Notes: generated by a model from the sequence alone, not told the origin. A DNA stretch of 64,000 nt from Stenotrophomonas maltophilia R551-3 (GCF_000020665.1 NC_011071.1:1850501-1914500); one strand, 5' to 3'; shown: positions 37,411 to 46,396, counted from the stretch's first letter. Program-made: numbers and translations.

Positions 37411-38820
37411 TTACTTGGAGTTTTGTTGGCCATCTCCTTTGAGATCATTGAACTTGGACGCCATTGTTGGGTTTCCCTTGGTGAGCTTTTTGATTGTAAC
37501 GTCTTGGGCCTTATCGTTGGCCAGCCGGAGATTTCGATCCGTCCCCAATAGTGCGTCTTTCGTCTTCTGTAGATGGTCAATTGACTTATCAATTTCAATG
37601 ATGGCAGTCTGAAATCTCTTGGTCGCCAGGTCGTAATTCTTTGAAAAGGCTGACTTGAATGAGTCCAGTTGATCCTCGAAGTTTGTTATGTCAATGTTCT
37701 GGGCTTTCATCAGCGCAAGCTCAGACCTATATTTTAGTGAATTGAGTGATGCGTTTCTGATTAATGCAATCAACTGTATGAAGAACTGTGGTCTGATAAC
37801 GTACATCTTTGCGTACCGGTGCGAGACGTCGACGATCCCTGTGTTGTATAGGTCACTGTCTGGCTCAAGGAGTGAAACCAGGACTGCGTACTCACACCCT
37901 TTCTGGGAGCGATCTTTGTCGAGCTCTTTGAGGAAGTCTTCGTTCTTGCTTTTAGTTGAAGTTCGATCTGCTTCATTCTTCATCTCAAACATGATCGAGG
38001 TGATCTCGACGCCGGATACATCGGTGTCGCGAAAAATATAATCACCTTTGCTGCCAGATCGCGCATCATTATCCTTTTCAAAGTATGCCGTCGGAAAGGC
38101 GGTCGCGCGGATCCTGTTGAACTCATTCTCGCAATGTTGCTCGAGTGTTTCTCCCAGCATCTTGGTGGAAAGTCGCACCTTCATGTCACGTAGTCTCTCT
38201 ATGGACTCATCGCGATCCCTAAGTAAGGTGTCATACTTGTCCTTTAAAGACTTCTCTGCAAGAAGGCGTTCAAGCTCGGATTTTTCAAGTTGACTTCGAA
38301 GTTCCTGGGCCTGCTTCACTTCCTTGTCAACTGCTTGGAAGATTTCCAATTTGTTGCTTGCTTTAGAGTTGTCGAGCTGATTCTTTAATTCTTGGATCTC
38401 GCGATCCTTAGACGACGTTGCAATGGCCAGGTCTCGTGATAGCTTTGCTTGCATCAAGCTCAGCGCGCTCGCGTTATCTGATCGCGTTTGTTCAAGCTGT
38501 CTCGCTAAGTCATCGCGCTGCTTCTCTATGCCGTCAAGCGCTTCGCGGACAGCTAGCTGTCGAGCAGTTTCCTCTGCCTCGACTTTTGATTGTAGTCTTT
38601 GTATCTCGCGATCCTTGTCGAATTGCTTCTTTTGAAGTTCTCTTGTGCTCGCTGCTACGGCAAGTTCAACGGCGCTTCTCTTCTCTTGCTCGGCTAGGTC
38701 AAGCCGCTCTCGAAGCTGTCTTTCAAATTCGGCATCTCGGACTTGCTTTAGGATTGCCGCATAGCCAGAGCCGTCAATCTTGAAGGCTTTGGAGCAGTGC
38801 GGACAGATAATCTCGGGCAT
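37411..38820 (-). CDS. DUF2130 coiled-coil protein with a PD-(D/E)XK-like core
   Basis: A 469-residue protein. An N-terminal CPHC pair (residues 6-9) starts the DUF2130 zinc-like head; residues 25-215 form a long coiled coil of repeated Gln/Glu/Lys/Arg helices; the core from about 216 to 370 carries GSKGD (Asp260) and FEMK (Glu279, Lys281), matching the D...ExK pattern of PD-(D/E)XK nucleases; a further helical tail follows (to residue 440) with a low-complexity end. No function has been assigned to DUF2130. It is the first gene of the operon ahead of SIR2, HerA and KTSC, starts ATG 38820, and shares their lower GC. A nuclease or DNA-end sensor is plausible. Confidence 0.85.
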   Translation of the reverse strand: MPEIICPHCSKAFKIDGSGYAAILKQVRDAEFERQLRERLDLAEQEKRSAVELAVAASTRELQKKQFDKDREIQRLQSKVEAEETARQLAVREALDGIEKQRDDLARQLEQTRSDNASALSLMQAKLSRDLAIATSSKDREIQELKNQLDNSKASNKLEIFQAVDKEVKQAQELRSQLEKSELERLLAEKSLKDKYDTLLRDRDESIERLRDMKVRLSTKMLGETLEQHCENEFNRIRATAFPTAYFEKDNDARSGSKGDYIFRDTDVSGVEITSIMFEMKNEADRTSTKSKNEDFLKELDKDRSQKGCEYAVLVSLLEPDSDLYNTGIVDVSHRYAKMYVIRPQFFIQLIALIRNASLNSLKYRSELALMKAQNIDITNFEDQLDSFKSAFSKNYDLATKRFQTAIIEIDKSIDHLQKTKDALLGTDRNLRLANDKAQDVTIKKLTKGNPTMASKFNDLKGDGQQNSK

Positions 38821-39588
38821 TCTATGATCTCCGATCGATTTCAGCTAACTCTGGCCGCCCCCAAGCCGGCTTGCCGCTGGTGGCGCGGAGGCAACTAGTT
38901 GGGGGATTTATCGGATAGTAGATGAACATCGCGTGCTTGTCTCATGGTCGTGTCATAGCTTGCCTCGGACACATGATTGCGCTGCGCTACTACGGCTCCC
39001 CAAGGGTGTCGAAGAGTTCGGTGTCACCCCGCCCCCACGCTTACAACTTTCAATGCGGTGATGAGACTCTAGTAGGACGCGCGTGTCGAATAAAAAGTTA
39101 TAGAACGAAAGTAGTATTCCGAGAGATCGAATCCTCTCTGCATCGGTCCAGTTATTCTGCCCCTACCGTGGCCTCGCTTTCCTATAGACCAGTTCGACAA
39201 GCTCTCGTCAAGCAACGGGAAAGCCCTGAACTGGGCCCTCATCCAGATGTCAGTCGGGCGTAGACATCGCCTCATAGCGCCTTGCTGCTTGCGGGATCTC
39301 ACGGCCGCCAGAATCGCCGCTGCCGCACGGCCAACGCCGGCCATGGCAGTCCGTCGGAGCCTTCGCGATCGCGATCGCGGTCGCGTTTGAAGCAACCTTG
39401 GAAGATGACGAGTTCCGGGAAATTGGCAGGCATCGTCGTTGATGGAGCCATTTGTACAGAAGGGTGGATTCTCGCAAGTGGGCATGTCGCGGACTTTCGC
39501 GCCAGCAGGGCCTAGCGCCAGCCGCTGCAAACGGTTGGCGGACATTGCGAGTTACAAACTAGGGCGGATAGCTGGCGCACGCACGGTC
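38821..39588. other. Gene-poor, lower-GC stretch upstream of the island operon
   Basis: 768 bp with no convincing gene. The first ~300 bp is AT-richer and must hold the promoter of the DUF2130 operon. Around 39360-39390 there is a run of GATCGCGATCGCGG (overlapping GCGATCGC palindromes). Open frames here, including a 158-codon minus-strand frame ending at 39069, have no family resemblance and odd composition. No copy of the guaA 3' end and no integrase remnant could be recognised, so the far edge of the insert is undefined. Confidence 0.6.
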
Positions 39589-39945
39589 TCACTCCGGTCT
39601 AACCTCCCGACAAGCCCACTCAACCAGCCCGCGGCAAGCCAGGAACAACCCATCCACAACCCCCTCATCCAGATGCCGTTCCGGGTCCGCTGACACCCGG
39701 CAGCGGTCTGCTGCATGCAGCAGCTCCAGCACCGTCAGCGCCCCCACCATCGCGCGCTCACTCCTCGCCAGGCTCACGCGACGCCCGGGCGACACATCGG
39801 TTTCTGGCCAAGGGTGCCCATCTGCCCCTTCGCAGCCACGCATGCGCTTGAGAATGCCGAGCAGGGAGTTCAGGTCGGGAAGGGGAGTGTCGTCGTTGAT
39901 GGGCTCAACAACGGTGTACGAAGAGAAGGTGTCGGATTCGTTCAT
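39589..39945 (-). CDS. Small protein of unknown function
   Basis: A 118-residue product starting MNESDTFSSYTVVEPINDDTPLPDLNSLLG, shortened here as MNESDTF...PLPDLNSLL. It shows an acidic N-terminus with a V-x-P-I pattern, and then a helical part with LTVLELLHAADRCRV and FLACRGLVEWACREV. This layout recalls the small DUF3077/DUF6124-type proteins of pseudomonads and xanthomonads, but the match is loose. A much longer frame continues upstream to 40368; I prefer the ATG at 39945 because the upstream part is highly structured DNA with non-protein-like composition. Function is unknown. Confidence 0.55.
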   Translation of the reverse strand: MNESDTFSSYTVVEPINDDTPLPDLNSLLGILKRMRGCEGADGHPWPETDVSPGRRVSLARSERAMVGALTVLELLHAADRCRVSADPERHLDEGVVDGLFLACRGLVEWACREVRPE

Positions 39946-40210
39946 GGCGTCGGCTTCCGTGGCTGTGCTTAACAGCGCCACCGCGAAGAGGTGGCGGACG
40001 ATGCGTGGCTGCAAACCGGGATGAAATAGCACCATAGACCGGTGGGCCCGAGGGCCCCCACGCACCGCCCGCCAGGAAGGCCGACGGATTGCCCGCCGGC
40101 ATCGGTTAAGGACGGTGCCGACGGGCAAGCGCAAACTACAGGTGCATCTCTCATCACGGGTTTGCAGACCCGCTGCCACCCTTTTTCGGTGGCGCGCCAT
40201 GGTGTTTACG
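39946..40210 (-). ncRNA. Highly folded leader upstream of the small ORF
   Basis: About 265 bp with at least five good hairpins in a row: CGCCACC-GGTGGCG (39976-39996), GTGGGCCC-GAG-GGCCCCCAC (around 40043-40062), GCCCGCCGGCA...TGCCGACGGGC (around 40090-40126), CGGGT-TTGCAG-ACCCG (40157-40172) and GCCACC-CTTTTTC-GGTGGC (40174-40192). On the minus strand they precede the ATG at 39945. This density of folding in a non-repeat region suggests a structured RNA leader or small RNA. The remaining gap, 40211-40497, shows no gene and nothing I recognise. Confidence 0.4.
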
Positions 40211-40497
40211 CCGCCGCTTCGAATGCCAATAGAAATTCGCGAAGGAATCACGGAATCCGAGAGCGAAGAACTATTGTTGCACGCGCCATTCGTGCAGCAC
40301 GCGACGCCAACAGACGCATTAGCGCAGCCGCTCTGTTGATGGCGAACCAAACTGGCGTAATCGCCCACACCACAAGCGAATTGCGCGACAGCCTTCTTTG
40401 CAACAGTTCTTATTCTGCTTCGCCAGGCAACCGCGCCCGATCAGCCGCACACGCCGAAAACCGGTTCAAATCCGACACCGTTAGCAAGCACGCAGCT

Positions 40498-41415
40498 TCA
40501 ACCAACGGCAGCCTCGGCCGCATTCCCCACCAGCAACTCAATCATCGCCCGCGCCGCCGCCGACTGCCGCCGATGCGGCGCATAGATCACCGAGAATGGC
40601 CGCGATCTCCCGCGCAACTGCTGCAGCACTTCCACCAGCTGCCCGCGCTGCAATCGCTCGCGCACGATGAACTCGTAGCTCTGGCAGATGCCGATGCCCT
40701 GTTCGGCCAGCGACACCACGCCCAGCACATCGTCGGAGGTCTCGATGGACGAACGCGGCAGCCAGTCCACGTCGCGCCCGTCATCGCGGAATATCCAAGG
40801 GGCCAGCCGGCCGGTGCGCGGCATCACGAAGGGCAGGCACAGATGCTGCTGCAGGTCGTCCAGCGTCTGCGGCGAGCCGCGGCGCTGCAGGTAGTCCGGC
40901 GTGGCCACCAGCAGCAGCGGGGCGTCTTCCAGCTTTCGCGCCACCAGCCCGCTGTCCGGCAGCTGGCCCAGGCGGATGGCCAGGTCGAAGCCTTCGGCCA
41001 CCAGGTCTACGTTGCGGTTGGTGATGTTCAGTTCCACCTGCACCTGCGGGTACAGCTGCGCAAAGCGCGCCAGCACGGGTGGCAGCCGGTAGTGGCCATA
41101 GGTGGTGGGCACGCTCAGGCGCACGCGGCCGGCCAGCGCACCGTCCTGGGCCAGTACGTCGCGCTCGGCGTCGTCCAGCAGGCCGAAGGCGGTGCGCACC
41201 TGTTCCAGATAGAGCCGCCCGGCGTCGGTCAGGCCCACGCGGCGGGTGGTCCGTTGCAGCAGCTGCCGGCCCAGCCGCGCTTCCAGGCGGGTAACCGCGC
41301 GGCTCAGCACCGAGGGCGTGGTGGACAGCGCCACCGCGCCCGCGGTGAACGAGCCGTGCTCGACCACCGCCAGGAACACCTCCACGTCGCCCAGGTAGTC
41401 GAACTTGCGGCTCAT
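40498..41415 (-). CDS. LysR family transcriptional regulator
   Basis: A 305-residue LysR-type regulator. It starts MSRKFDYLGDVEVFLAVVEHGSF with the helix-turn-helix (TAGAVALSTTPSVLSRAVTRLEARLGRQLLQRT, spread over residues 23-55) and has the usual substrate-binding domain (VRLSVPTTYGHYRLPPV through GVVSLAEQGIGICQSYEF). The ATG at 41415 is the family start; an upstream in-frame extension lies in the divergent gene. It is transcribed away from a DJ-1/PfpI-type gene that begins 97 bp off, and probably controls that gene from the shared region. Confidence 0.93.
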   Translation of the reverse strand: MSRKFDYLGDVEVFLAVVEHGSFTAGAVALSTTPSVLSRAVTRLEARLGRQLLQRTTRRVGLTDAGRLYLEQVRTAFGLLDDAERDVLAQDGALAGRVRLSVPTTYGHYRLPPVLARFAQLYPQVQVELNITNRNVDLVAEGFDLAIRLGQLPDSGLVARKLEDAPLLLVATPDYLQRRGSPQTLDDLQQHLCLPFVMPRTGRLAPWIFRDDGRDVDWLPRSSIETSDDVLGVVSLAEQGIGICQSYEFIVRERLQRGQLVEVLQQLRGRSRPFSVIYAPHRRQSAAARAMIELLVGNAAEAAVG

Positions 41416-41511
41416 TTGGCTCTTCGGGGAACAGATGTTTTGCGATGAGGCCAATTTATCGCCGCTCGGGCGATGAATAAAGTGGCGGCCATTCCCCGAT
41501 AGGAGCTCCCC

Positions 41512-42351
41512 ATGAACCTGATGACCCGGCTGGCCGCAGCGCTGGCCCTGACCCTGGCCGCGACCGGCGCACACGCCGCCAACGTGCTGGTGGTGCTGTC
41601 CGACGAAAACCACCTGGACCTGAAGGAGGGCAAGGTGCTGTCCACCGGCTTCTATCTCAACGAGCTGATGCAGCCGGTCAAGCTGCTGCTGGACGCGGGC
41701 CACGAGGTGACCTTCGCCACGCCGCAGGGGCGGGCACCGACGGTGGATGCGTCCTCGGTGACGCCGGCGTACTTCGGCAACGATGCCGGGCAGCTGACGC
41801 TGCACAAGGATCTGCTGGAGAAGCTGGCGCTGACCTCGCCGACGGCCTCGCCGGTGGTCAGCCTGGCGCGTGTGGAGCAGCAGGGCTACGCGCGTTTCGA
41901 TGCGGTCTACATTCCCGGTGGCCACGCGCCGATGCAGGACCTGCTGAAGAGCCCGGCGCTGGGCCGGCTGCTGGCCGACTTCCACCAGCGCAACAAGACC
42001 ACCGCGCTGGTCTGCCACGGGCCGATCTCGCTGCTGTCCACGCTGCCGGATGCCGCTGGGTTCGTGGCGAAGCTGGAAGCGGGTGCGACGCCGGCCACGC
42101 CGAAGTGGATCTACAGCGGCTACCAGATGACGGTGATCAGCAACCAGGAAGAAGAGCAGGCCAAGCCGCTGCTGGGTGGCGGTGAGATGAGGTTCTACCC
42201 GCAGACCGCGTTGCAGCGGGCGGGTGCGACGTTCAGCAGCAACACCACGCCGTGGACGGGGCATGTGGTGGTGGATCGTGAGCTGATTACCGGGCAGAAC
42301 CCGGCTTCGGCGCTGGAGGTGGGGCAGCGGTTGGTGGAGCGGTTGAAGTAG
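41512..42351 (+). CDS. Exported DJ-1/PfpI family protein
   Basis: A 279-residue protein of the ThiJ/DJ-1/PfpI type-1 amidotransferase-like superfamily. An N-terminal signal peptide ([22 protein letters not shown], cleaved near residue 22) directs it to the periplasm, unusual for this mostly cytoplasmic family. The catalytic nucleophile is Cys168 in ALVCHGP with His169, and Glu51 in YLNELMQP supports it. Such proteins act as glyoxalase III (Hsp31-like) or chaperone/protease; Cys-His with a Glu from the LNE motif suits the Hsp31/YhbO-glyoxalase group. The divergent LysR gene probably regulates it. A GGAG ribosome site precedes ATG 41512. Confidence 0.9.
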   Translation: MNLMTRLAAALALTLAATGAHAANVLVVLSDENHLDLKEGKVLSTGFYLNELMQPVKLLLDAGHEVTFATPQGRAPTVDASSVTPAYFGNDAGQLTLHKDLLEKLALTSPTASPVVSLARVEQQGYARFDAVYIPGGHAPMQDLLKSPALGRLLADFHQRNKTTALVCHGPISLLSTLPDAAGFVAKLEAGATPATPKWIYSGYQMTVISNQEEEQAKPLLGGGEMRFYPQTALQRAGATFSSNTTPWTGHVVVDRELITGQNPASALEVGQRLVERLK

Positions 42352-42448
42352 GGCGGGTTCTGCATCGCATGTGGCGCCGTGGCACCATGGCGGACCGGCC
42401 TCGTCCTAACGGGCGGGCTGGTTTTCCAGGGAAGCCAATCACTACGAC

Positions 42449-43186
42449 ATGCGAACGTCCATCCGCTTCATTCTCTCCGTGCTGTGCCTTGGCCTGCTGT
42501 CTGGCTGCGCCAGTGGGCCGGATTACCACCATTCCAATCGCGAGATCACCAGCGCGTTCGTGGCCGACGACGGCAAGCTGTACCTGCTGCCGGTTTATGA
42601 CGAGCCGATGCGCTTCGACGCCGCGCCGTTCCGTGATTACCGCGCCCTGATGGACAGCCCGCTGCGCGAGGCAGTGGTCTGCGCACAGCTGTACTTCCGC
42701 GAGGACTGGCGCGTGCCGGCCGACAGGACCAAGGTGCATGGCAGCTACGCGCTGCTGCTGCGGCCGGAGCAGGTGACGCCGGAACAGGCGGCGCAGTTCA
42801 ACCTGGAGCGGTTGGAGATCAGCCCGCGGGTGGCCAAGGCCATCGATGAGTTGACCCGCCGGCCGTACATCCTTGAAGCCCGGAGCCGTTACGAGCTGGC
42901 GGCCAACCCGGACTGCAACCTTTCCAGGAAGGGTGGTAGCTACTACAGCGCGTTGTTCGAGAGTGATGGCGAGCGGGTGAAGTTGCCGGACGCTGCGGCG
43001 CTGGCCGAGAAGGCCAAGCTGCCGCAGTCGATTACCGCGCGGGCTGAGAGGATCCGGCCGGACGATACGGACAAGCCGGGTGTTGGAACGGCCGCCGGCA
43101 AGGTGCTGGGCGCGGCGTTGATTCCTGTGGCGGTTCCGGTGTTTGTGTTGAGCCTGCCGTTCCTGGGGCCGGATCATTGGAAGTGA
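42449..43186 (+). CDS. Lipoprotein of unknown function
   Basis: A 245-residue lipoprotein: signal MRTSIRFILSVLCLGLLSGC with Cys20 in the lipobox. The mature part has no domain I recognise; it shows RPEQVTPEQAAQFNLERLEI and a charged, strand-rich middle, then a hydrophobic C-terminal segment (VLGAALIPVAVPVFVLSLPFLG, residues 217-238) that may be a second membrane anchor. That is unusual for a lipoprotein. It stands alone between the DJ-1 gene and the metallopeptidase on the other strand. Codon use is typical of the host. Function is unknown. Confidence 0.82.
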   Translation: MRTSIRFILSVLCLGLLSGCASGPDYHHSNREITSAFVADDGKLYLLPVYDEPMRFDAAPFRDYRALMDSPLREAVVCAQLYFREDWRVPADRTKVHGSYALLLRPEQVTPEQAAQFNLERLEISPRVAKAIDELTRRPYILEARSRYELAANPDCNLSRKGGSYYSALFESDGERVKLPDAAALAEKAKLPQSITARAERIRPDDTDKPGVGTAAGKVLGAALIPVAVPVFVLSLPFLGPDHWK

Positions 43187-43204
43187 TGGGGCGTTGAGAG
43201 AAAG

Positions 43205-43229
43205 CCATCCACGCGTGGCGTGGATCTAC
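43205..43229. repeat. GTAG hairpin with ATCCACGC stem
   Basis: CCATCCACGCGTGGCGTGGATCTAC: a self-complementary unit ending CTAC, the GTAG family with a different stem. Related units lie at 44666-44716. It overlaps the 3' end of the metallopeptidase gene. Confidence 0.7.
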
Positions 43230-44602
43230 TGGCACCTGTGCTTACCGCCAGCCACGCAGCTTGCCCGCCAATGTTCCCATGCCTTGGCATCGATGCCGGC
43301 CTTCATCGCGATGCCCTGCAGCTCCGCCCAGTTCCTCGGCGAAGGCGCGGCCAGCAGCCCGCGCATGAAGGCCTGCATCTTCGCTTCGCCCACCTGCTTC
43401 TCCAACGAGAGCAGCAGCAAGGGCGCATAGACGTAGCGATACATCTCGCCCAGATCCGAGTTGCCGTCGATGGCATCGAACGCCGGCAGCGGCTTCTCCT
43501 GCTTTTCGATGGCCGATTGCAGTCGCGCGATGTAGCGATCCGCCGCAGCATCGCCACTGATCTCACGCAGCGCCTTGATCGACAGGAATTCGGCGCTGGA
43601 TTCCAACAGGACCCAGAAGTAGGGGCCCTGCGGACGGTTCAGTGTGCCGAAGTAGTAATGGCCCATTTCGTGCGCGATGTACTGCACGCGCCGTTCGGCC
43701 TTCTCGCCACCGGCCATCAGCGAATCCGCGACGTTGCCGATGCTGCCGCTCATGGCGATGGTGGGCCAGGTGGCAAAGCCCCACTCGCTGCCCTCGCGGT
43801 CGCGCTCGATCTGGTTGAGCGTGACCATGCGCAGGAAGGTGGGGCGGTCGGCCAGCGGCACGCCCATGTAGCGGCTGTGCACGTCGGCTATCTTCTGCAC
43901 CGTGCTGGACAGTGCATCGACCTTCGCCGGAGGCAGGGTCTCGTTGAGGATCGTGACCTGCGAGGTGCGGGTGATCGGGCCGCTGCCGCCGAACAGCAGG
44001 ATCGGTCGTGCGTTGTCGCTGCGGAAGCGGCCCTGCGCGCCTTCGATGGCCGTGCTGCCGTTGAGATACAGGAAGCGGCAGCCGCTGCAGTCCACCTGCA
44101 GGTCGTAACGGCTTTCGCTGCTGCGCACGCGGGCCTTGGGATCGAACGCCTGCGGCAGCCATGCGGACTGTTCGGTGAAGCGGGCGCTGTCGCCGTTGAA
44201 GGCCATCAGGCCCTTGAAGTCGGTCGGGGCATCGTGCCGGGCGTAGACCGGGAAGGCGCCCACATACTGCATGCAGAGCGTGGTGGGTGGCTTGGCCACG
44301 GTGTACACGCGCGCCTCGCCATCCACGCCGGCGTCGTACCAGCCTTCGAAGTCCAGCGGCGCGCCATCGCTATCGGTGACCCGCGCGACATTCAGGCCGG
44401 CGTTGAGCACGAACGAGCCCATCGATTCGGCAGGTCGGCTGGATACGCAGACGTTGCCTTCCACGCGGCCGGTCGCTATATCCACCCGCACGCTGCCGGT
44501 GGTGAGTGGCGTGGCGTCTTGAGCAGGCGGCGCGGCCTGGCTGATGGCAGGGACGAGCAGTGCGGCAACAACGGCGGGCAGCAGGGCCTTGCAGGGGTTC
44601 AT
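43226..44602 (-). CDS. Exported M1-like zinc metallopeptidase
   Basis: A 458-residue exported protein. The N-terminal signal peptide (MNPCKALLPAVVAALLVPAISQA) is cleaved near residue 23. The C-terminal half has a gluzincin site: HEMGH (His311, Glu312, His315) followed 18 residues later by Glu334, with a second acidic run ESSAEF. That is the HExxH-x18-E spacing of M1 peptidases (aminopeptidase N type). The N-terminal half is beta-rich and resembles no aminopeptidase domain I know, including the CxxC at CSGC (about residue 173). The start at 44602 is chosen by signal peptide quality; 44614 is the alternative. A periplasmic peptidase is likely; substrates are unknown. Confidence 0.82.
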   Translation of the reverse strand: MNPCKALLPAVVAALLVPAISQAAPPAQDATPLTTGSVRVDIATGRVEGNVCVSSRPAESMGSFVLNAGLNVARVTDSDGAPLDFEGWYDAGVDGEARVYTVAKPPTTLCMQYVGAFPVYARHDAPTDFKGLMAFNGDSARFTEQSAWLPQAFDPKARVRSSESRYDLQVDCSGCRFLYLNGSTAIEGAQGRFRSDNARPILLFGGSGPITRTSQVTILNETLPPAKVDALSSTVQKIADVHSRYMGVPLADRPTFLRMVTLNQIERDREGSEWGFATWPTIAMSGSIGNVADSLMAGGEKAERRVQYIAHEMGHYYFGTLNRPQGPYFWVLLESSAEFLSIKALREISGDAAADRYIARLQSAIEKQEKPLPAFDAIDGNSDLGEMYRYVYAPLLLLSLEKQVGEAKMQAFMRGLLAAPSPRNWAELQGIAMKAGIDAKAWEHWRASCVAGGKHRCQ

Positions 44603-44665
44603 CGGGCCATCCATGGGTGGATTGCGCTGACTATAGGGGTAATGTGAAAGTCTGCCGAGAGGGGG

Positions 44666-44716
44666 CATCCACGGATGGCGTGGATCTACTGATCCGCGCG
44701 TGGAGTGGATCTAGAG
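44666..44716. repeat. ATCCACG palindrome units before the SDR gene
   Basis: CATCCACGGATGGCGTGGATCTAC at 44666-44689, followed by CGCGTGGAGTGGATCTAG to 44716. These are GTAG-family units with the ATCCACG stem, as at 43205. Confidence 0.65.
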
Positions 44717-44754
44717 GACTACACTGGCTGCCTGTGCCCGATGGAAGCTCGCCC

Positions 44755-45537
44755 ATGTTCAGTGGAAAGGTCGCGGTGGTTACCGGCTCCACAAGCGGTA
44801 TCGGTCTTGGCATTGCCACGGCGCTGGCGCGGCAAGGCGCCGACATCGTGTTGAACGGATTCGGCGATGCGGCGGAGATCGAACGTATCCGTTCCAACCT
44901 GGAAGCCGAGTTCGGTGTTCGCGTGGCGCATGACGGTGCCGACCTGTCCCGTGGCGAGGCAGTGCGCGGGATGATCGACCACGCCGTTGCGAAGATGGGG
45001 CGCATCGACATTCTGGTGAACAACGCGGGCATCCAGCACACCGCGTCGATCGAGGAATTCCCCACAGAGAAATGGGATGCGATCATCGCGCTGAATTTGT
45101 CGGCGGTGTTCCATGCAACGGCGGCAGCCTTGCCCCACATGAAGCGGCGGGGCGCCGGCCGCATCATCAACATCGCATCCGTGCACGGGTTGGTGGGCTC
45201 GGTGAACAAGTCGGCCTACGTGGCGGCCAAGCATGGCGTGGTGGGGTTCACCAAGGTGACCGCGCTGGAGAACGCGGGCACTGGCATCACCGCCAACGCG
45301 ATCTGCCCGGGTTGGGTGCGAACTGCGCTGGTCGAGCAGCAGATCACCGCGTTGGCCGAGCGCGAAGGCACGGATCAGGAGACCGCTGCGCGTGCGCTGG
45401 TGGCCGAGAAACAGCCCTCGCTGCAGTTCGTGACGCCCGAGCAGCTGGGGGAAATGGTGGTGTTCCTGGCCTCGGACGCCGCGGCGCAGATCACCGGCAC
45501 GGCGTTGCCGGTCGATGGTGGCTGGACCGCCCGCTAG
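44755..45537 (+). CDS. 3-hydroxybutyrate dehydrogenase-like SDR
   Basis: A 260-residue NAD(P)-dependent short-chain dehydrogenase. Motifs: TGSTSGIG (10-17), NNAG, the catalytic SxxxYxxxK at NIASVHGLVGSVNKSAYVAAKHG, and a C-terminal PVDGGWTAR. The whole sequence resembles D-3-hydroxybutyrate dehydrogenase (acetoacetate to 3-hydroxybutyrate in polyhydroxybutyrate turnover), including the long ICPGWVRTALVEQQI loop that shapes its pocket. It stands alone, with no acetoacetate-CoA transferase beside it, so the substrate is inferred from similarity. The start ATG 44755 gives MFSGKVAVVTG; longer in-frame extension crosses the repeat and is not coding. Confidence 0.88.
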   Translation: MFSGKVAVVTGSTSGIGLGIATALARQGADIVLNGFGDAAEIERIRSNLEAEFGVRVAHDGADLSRGEAVRGMIDHAVAKMGRIDILVNNAGIQHTASIEEFPTEKWDAIIALNLSAVFHATAAALPHMKRRGAGRIINIASVHGLVGSVNKSAYVAAKHGVVGFTKVTALENAGTGITANAICPGWVRTALVEQQITALAEREGTDQETAARALVAEKQPSLQFVTPEQLGEMVVFLASDAAAQITGTALPVDGGWTAR

Positions 45538-45609
45538 CGGACCGGCATTGGCCGCGTTGCCGACGCCGCAGCAGCCAAGGCGCCTGCGGCGTCGTCCCGG
45601 CGCAGCCGT

Positions 45610-46074
45610 TTACTGCGGCTTGGCAAACACATCCAATCCCTTGCCCGTCTCCAACAGCGACTTCAGGCTCGACAGCACGATCGGCCAGCCCTGGCGGATG
45701 CCGGTATCCATGCCGCTGCCCGGTTCCAGCTCGTCGTGGGTGACGGTCAGCCGCACCATGTCCTGGTAGGGCACGATATCGAAGGTGACGCGGCTGTAGG
45801 CATCCGGGTTCTCCGCTTGCGAGGCGGCGGCCCAGGTGATGACCAACCGCGAGGGTGGGGTGCTTTCCACCACCTCGCCCACCAGCTCGACCGAGCGCGT
45901 TTCGTTGGCGCGCACATGCTGCCAGCGCGAGCCGGGTTTCCAGTCCGAGAGGTTCTCGTGGCCCCAGTAGCGACTGGCGATTTCGGGCCGCGTGATGGCC
46001 TCGAACACCTTCTGCGGGGTGGACGCGATGTAGATCACGTGGATGAAGCGGGTGGACTCTGCGGACATCGTCAT
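45610..46074 (-). CDS. SRPBCC (AHSA1-type) ligand-binding protein
   Basis: A 154-residue START-like protein of the AHSA1/CalC group, which binds hydrophobic ligands in a helix-grip fold. It shows PQKVFEAITRPEIASRYWGHEN, a W-x-P-G-S-x-W motif, and the family ending GWPIVLSSLKSLLETGKGL. It is the last gene of a three-gene minus-strand set with an ArsR regulator and another SRPBCC gene, and its start overlaps the ArsR gene by four bases. Such ArsR/AHSA1 sets are common in proteobacteria; the ligand is unknown. Confidence 0.85.
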   Translation of the reverse strand: MTMSAESTRFIHVIYIASTPQKVFEAITRPEIASRYWGHENLSDWKPGSRWQHVRANETRSVELVGEVVESTPPSRLVITWAAASQAENPDAYSRVTFDIVPYQDMVRLTVTHDELEPGSGMDTGIRQGWPIVLSSLKSLLETGKGLDVFAKPQ

Positions 46075-46385
46075 TCTCCTTCCAGTTCTCGTTTCAGGTC
46101 ATGCAGCAGGCTCAGGCGCTGCTGCTCGAACTTGCGTACCCAGCGCTCGTAGACCTCGTGCAGCGGCACCGGGTTGATGAAGTGCAGCTTCTCGCGGCCG
46201 CGGCGCACGGTGCTGATCAGGTTGGCGTCTTCCAGCAGGCCCAGGTGCTGGGTGACCGATTGCCGGGCCATGTCCAGGTGCTCGCACAGTTGGCCGAGCG
46301 TCTGCCCGTTGTCTTCGCAGAGCAGGTCCAGCAGCGTCCTGCGCGTGGGGTCGGCCAGTGCCTTGAACACCTTGTCTGCATTCAT
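46071..46385 (-). CDS. ArsR family regulator
   Basis: A 104-residue winged-helix regulator: ADPTRRTLLDLL then QTLGQLCEHLDMARQSVTQHLGLLEDANLIST with the recognition helix at about 37-50. No metal-binding Cys cluster of the arsenic sensors is present; this is the AHSA1-linked ArsR subgroup. Start ATG 46385 gives MNADKVFKALADP, the family start. It sits between two SRPBCC genes in one unit, overlapping the next by four bases and lying 11 bases after the previous. It probably represses this unit in response to a hydrophobic ligand. Confidence 0.88.
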   Translation of the reverse strand: MNADKVFKALADPTRRTLLDLLCEDNGQTLGQLCEHLDMARQSVTQHLGLLEDANLISTVRRGREKLHFINPVPLHEVYERWVRKFEQQRLSLLHDLKRELEGE

Positions 46386-46396
46386 GCGGGGCGTCT

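Noticed and set aside
39069..39545. A 158-codon minus-strand gene
   Set aside because: The product is Arg/Ser-rich with no domain, no good ribosome site and mixed composition, so probably chance.
34143..39588. A prophage
   Set aside because: No capsid, tail, lysis, integrase or repressor genes are recognisable; all clear genes belong to one defence-like operon.
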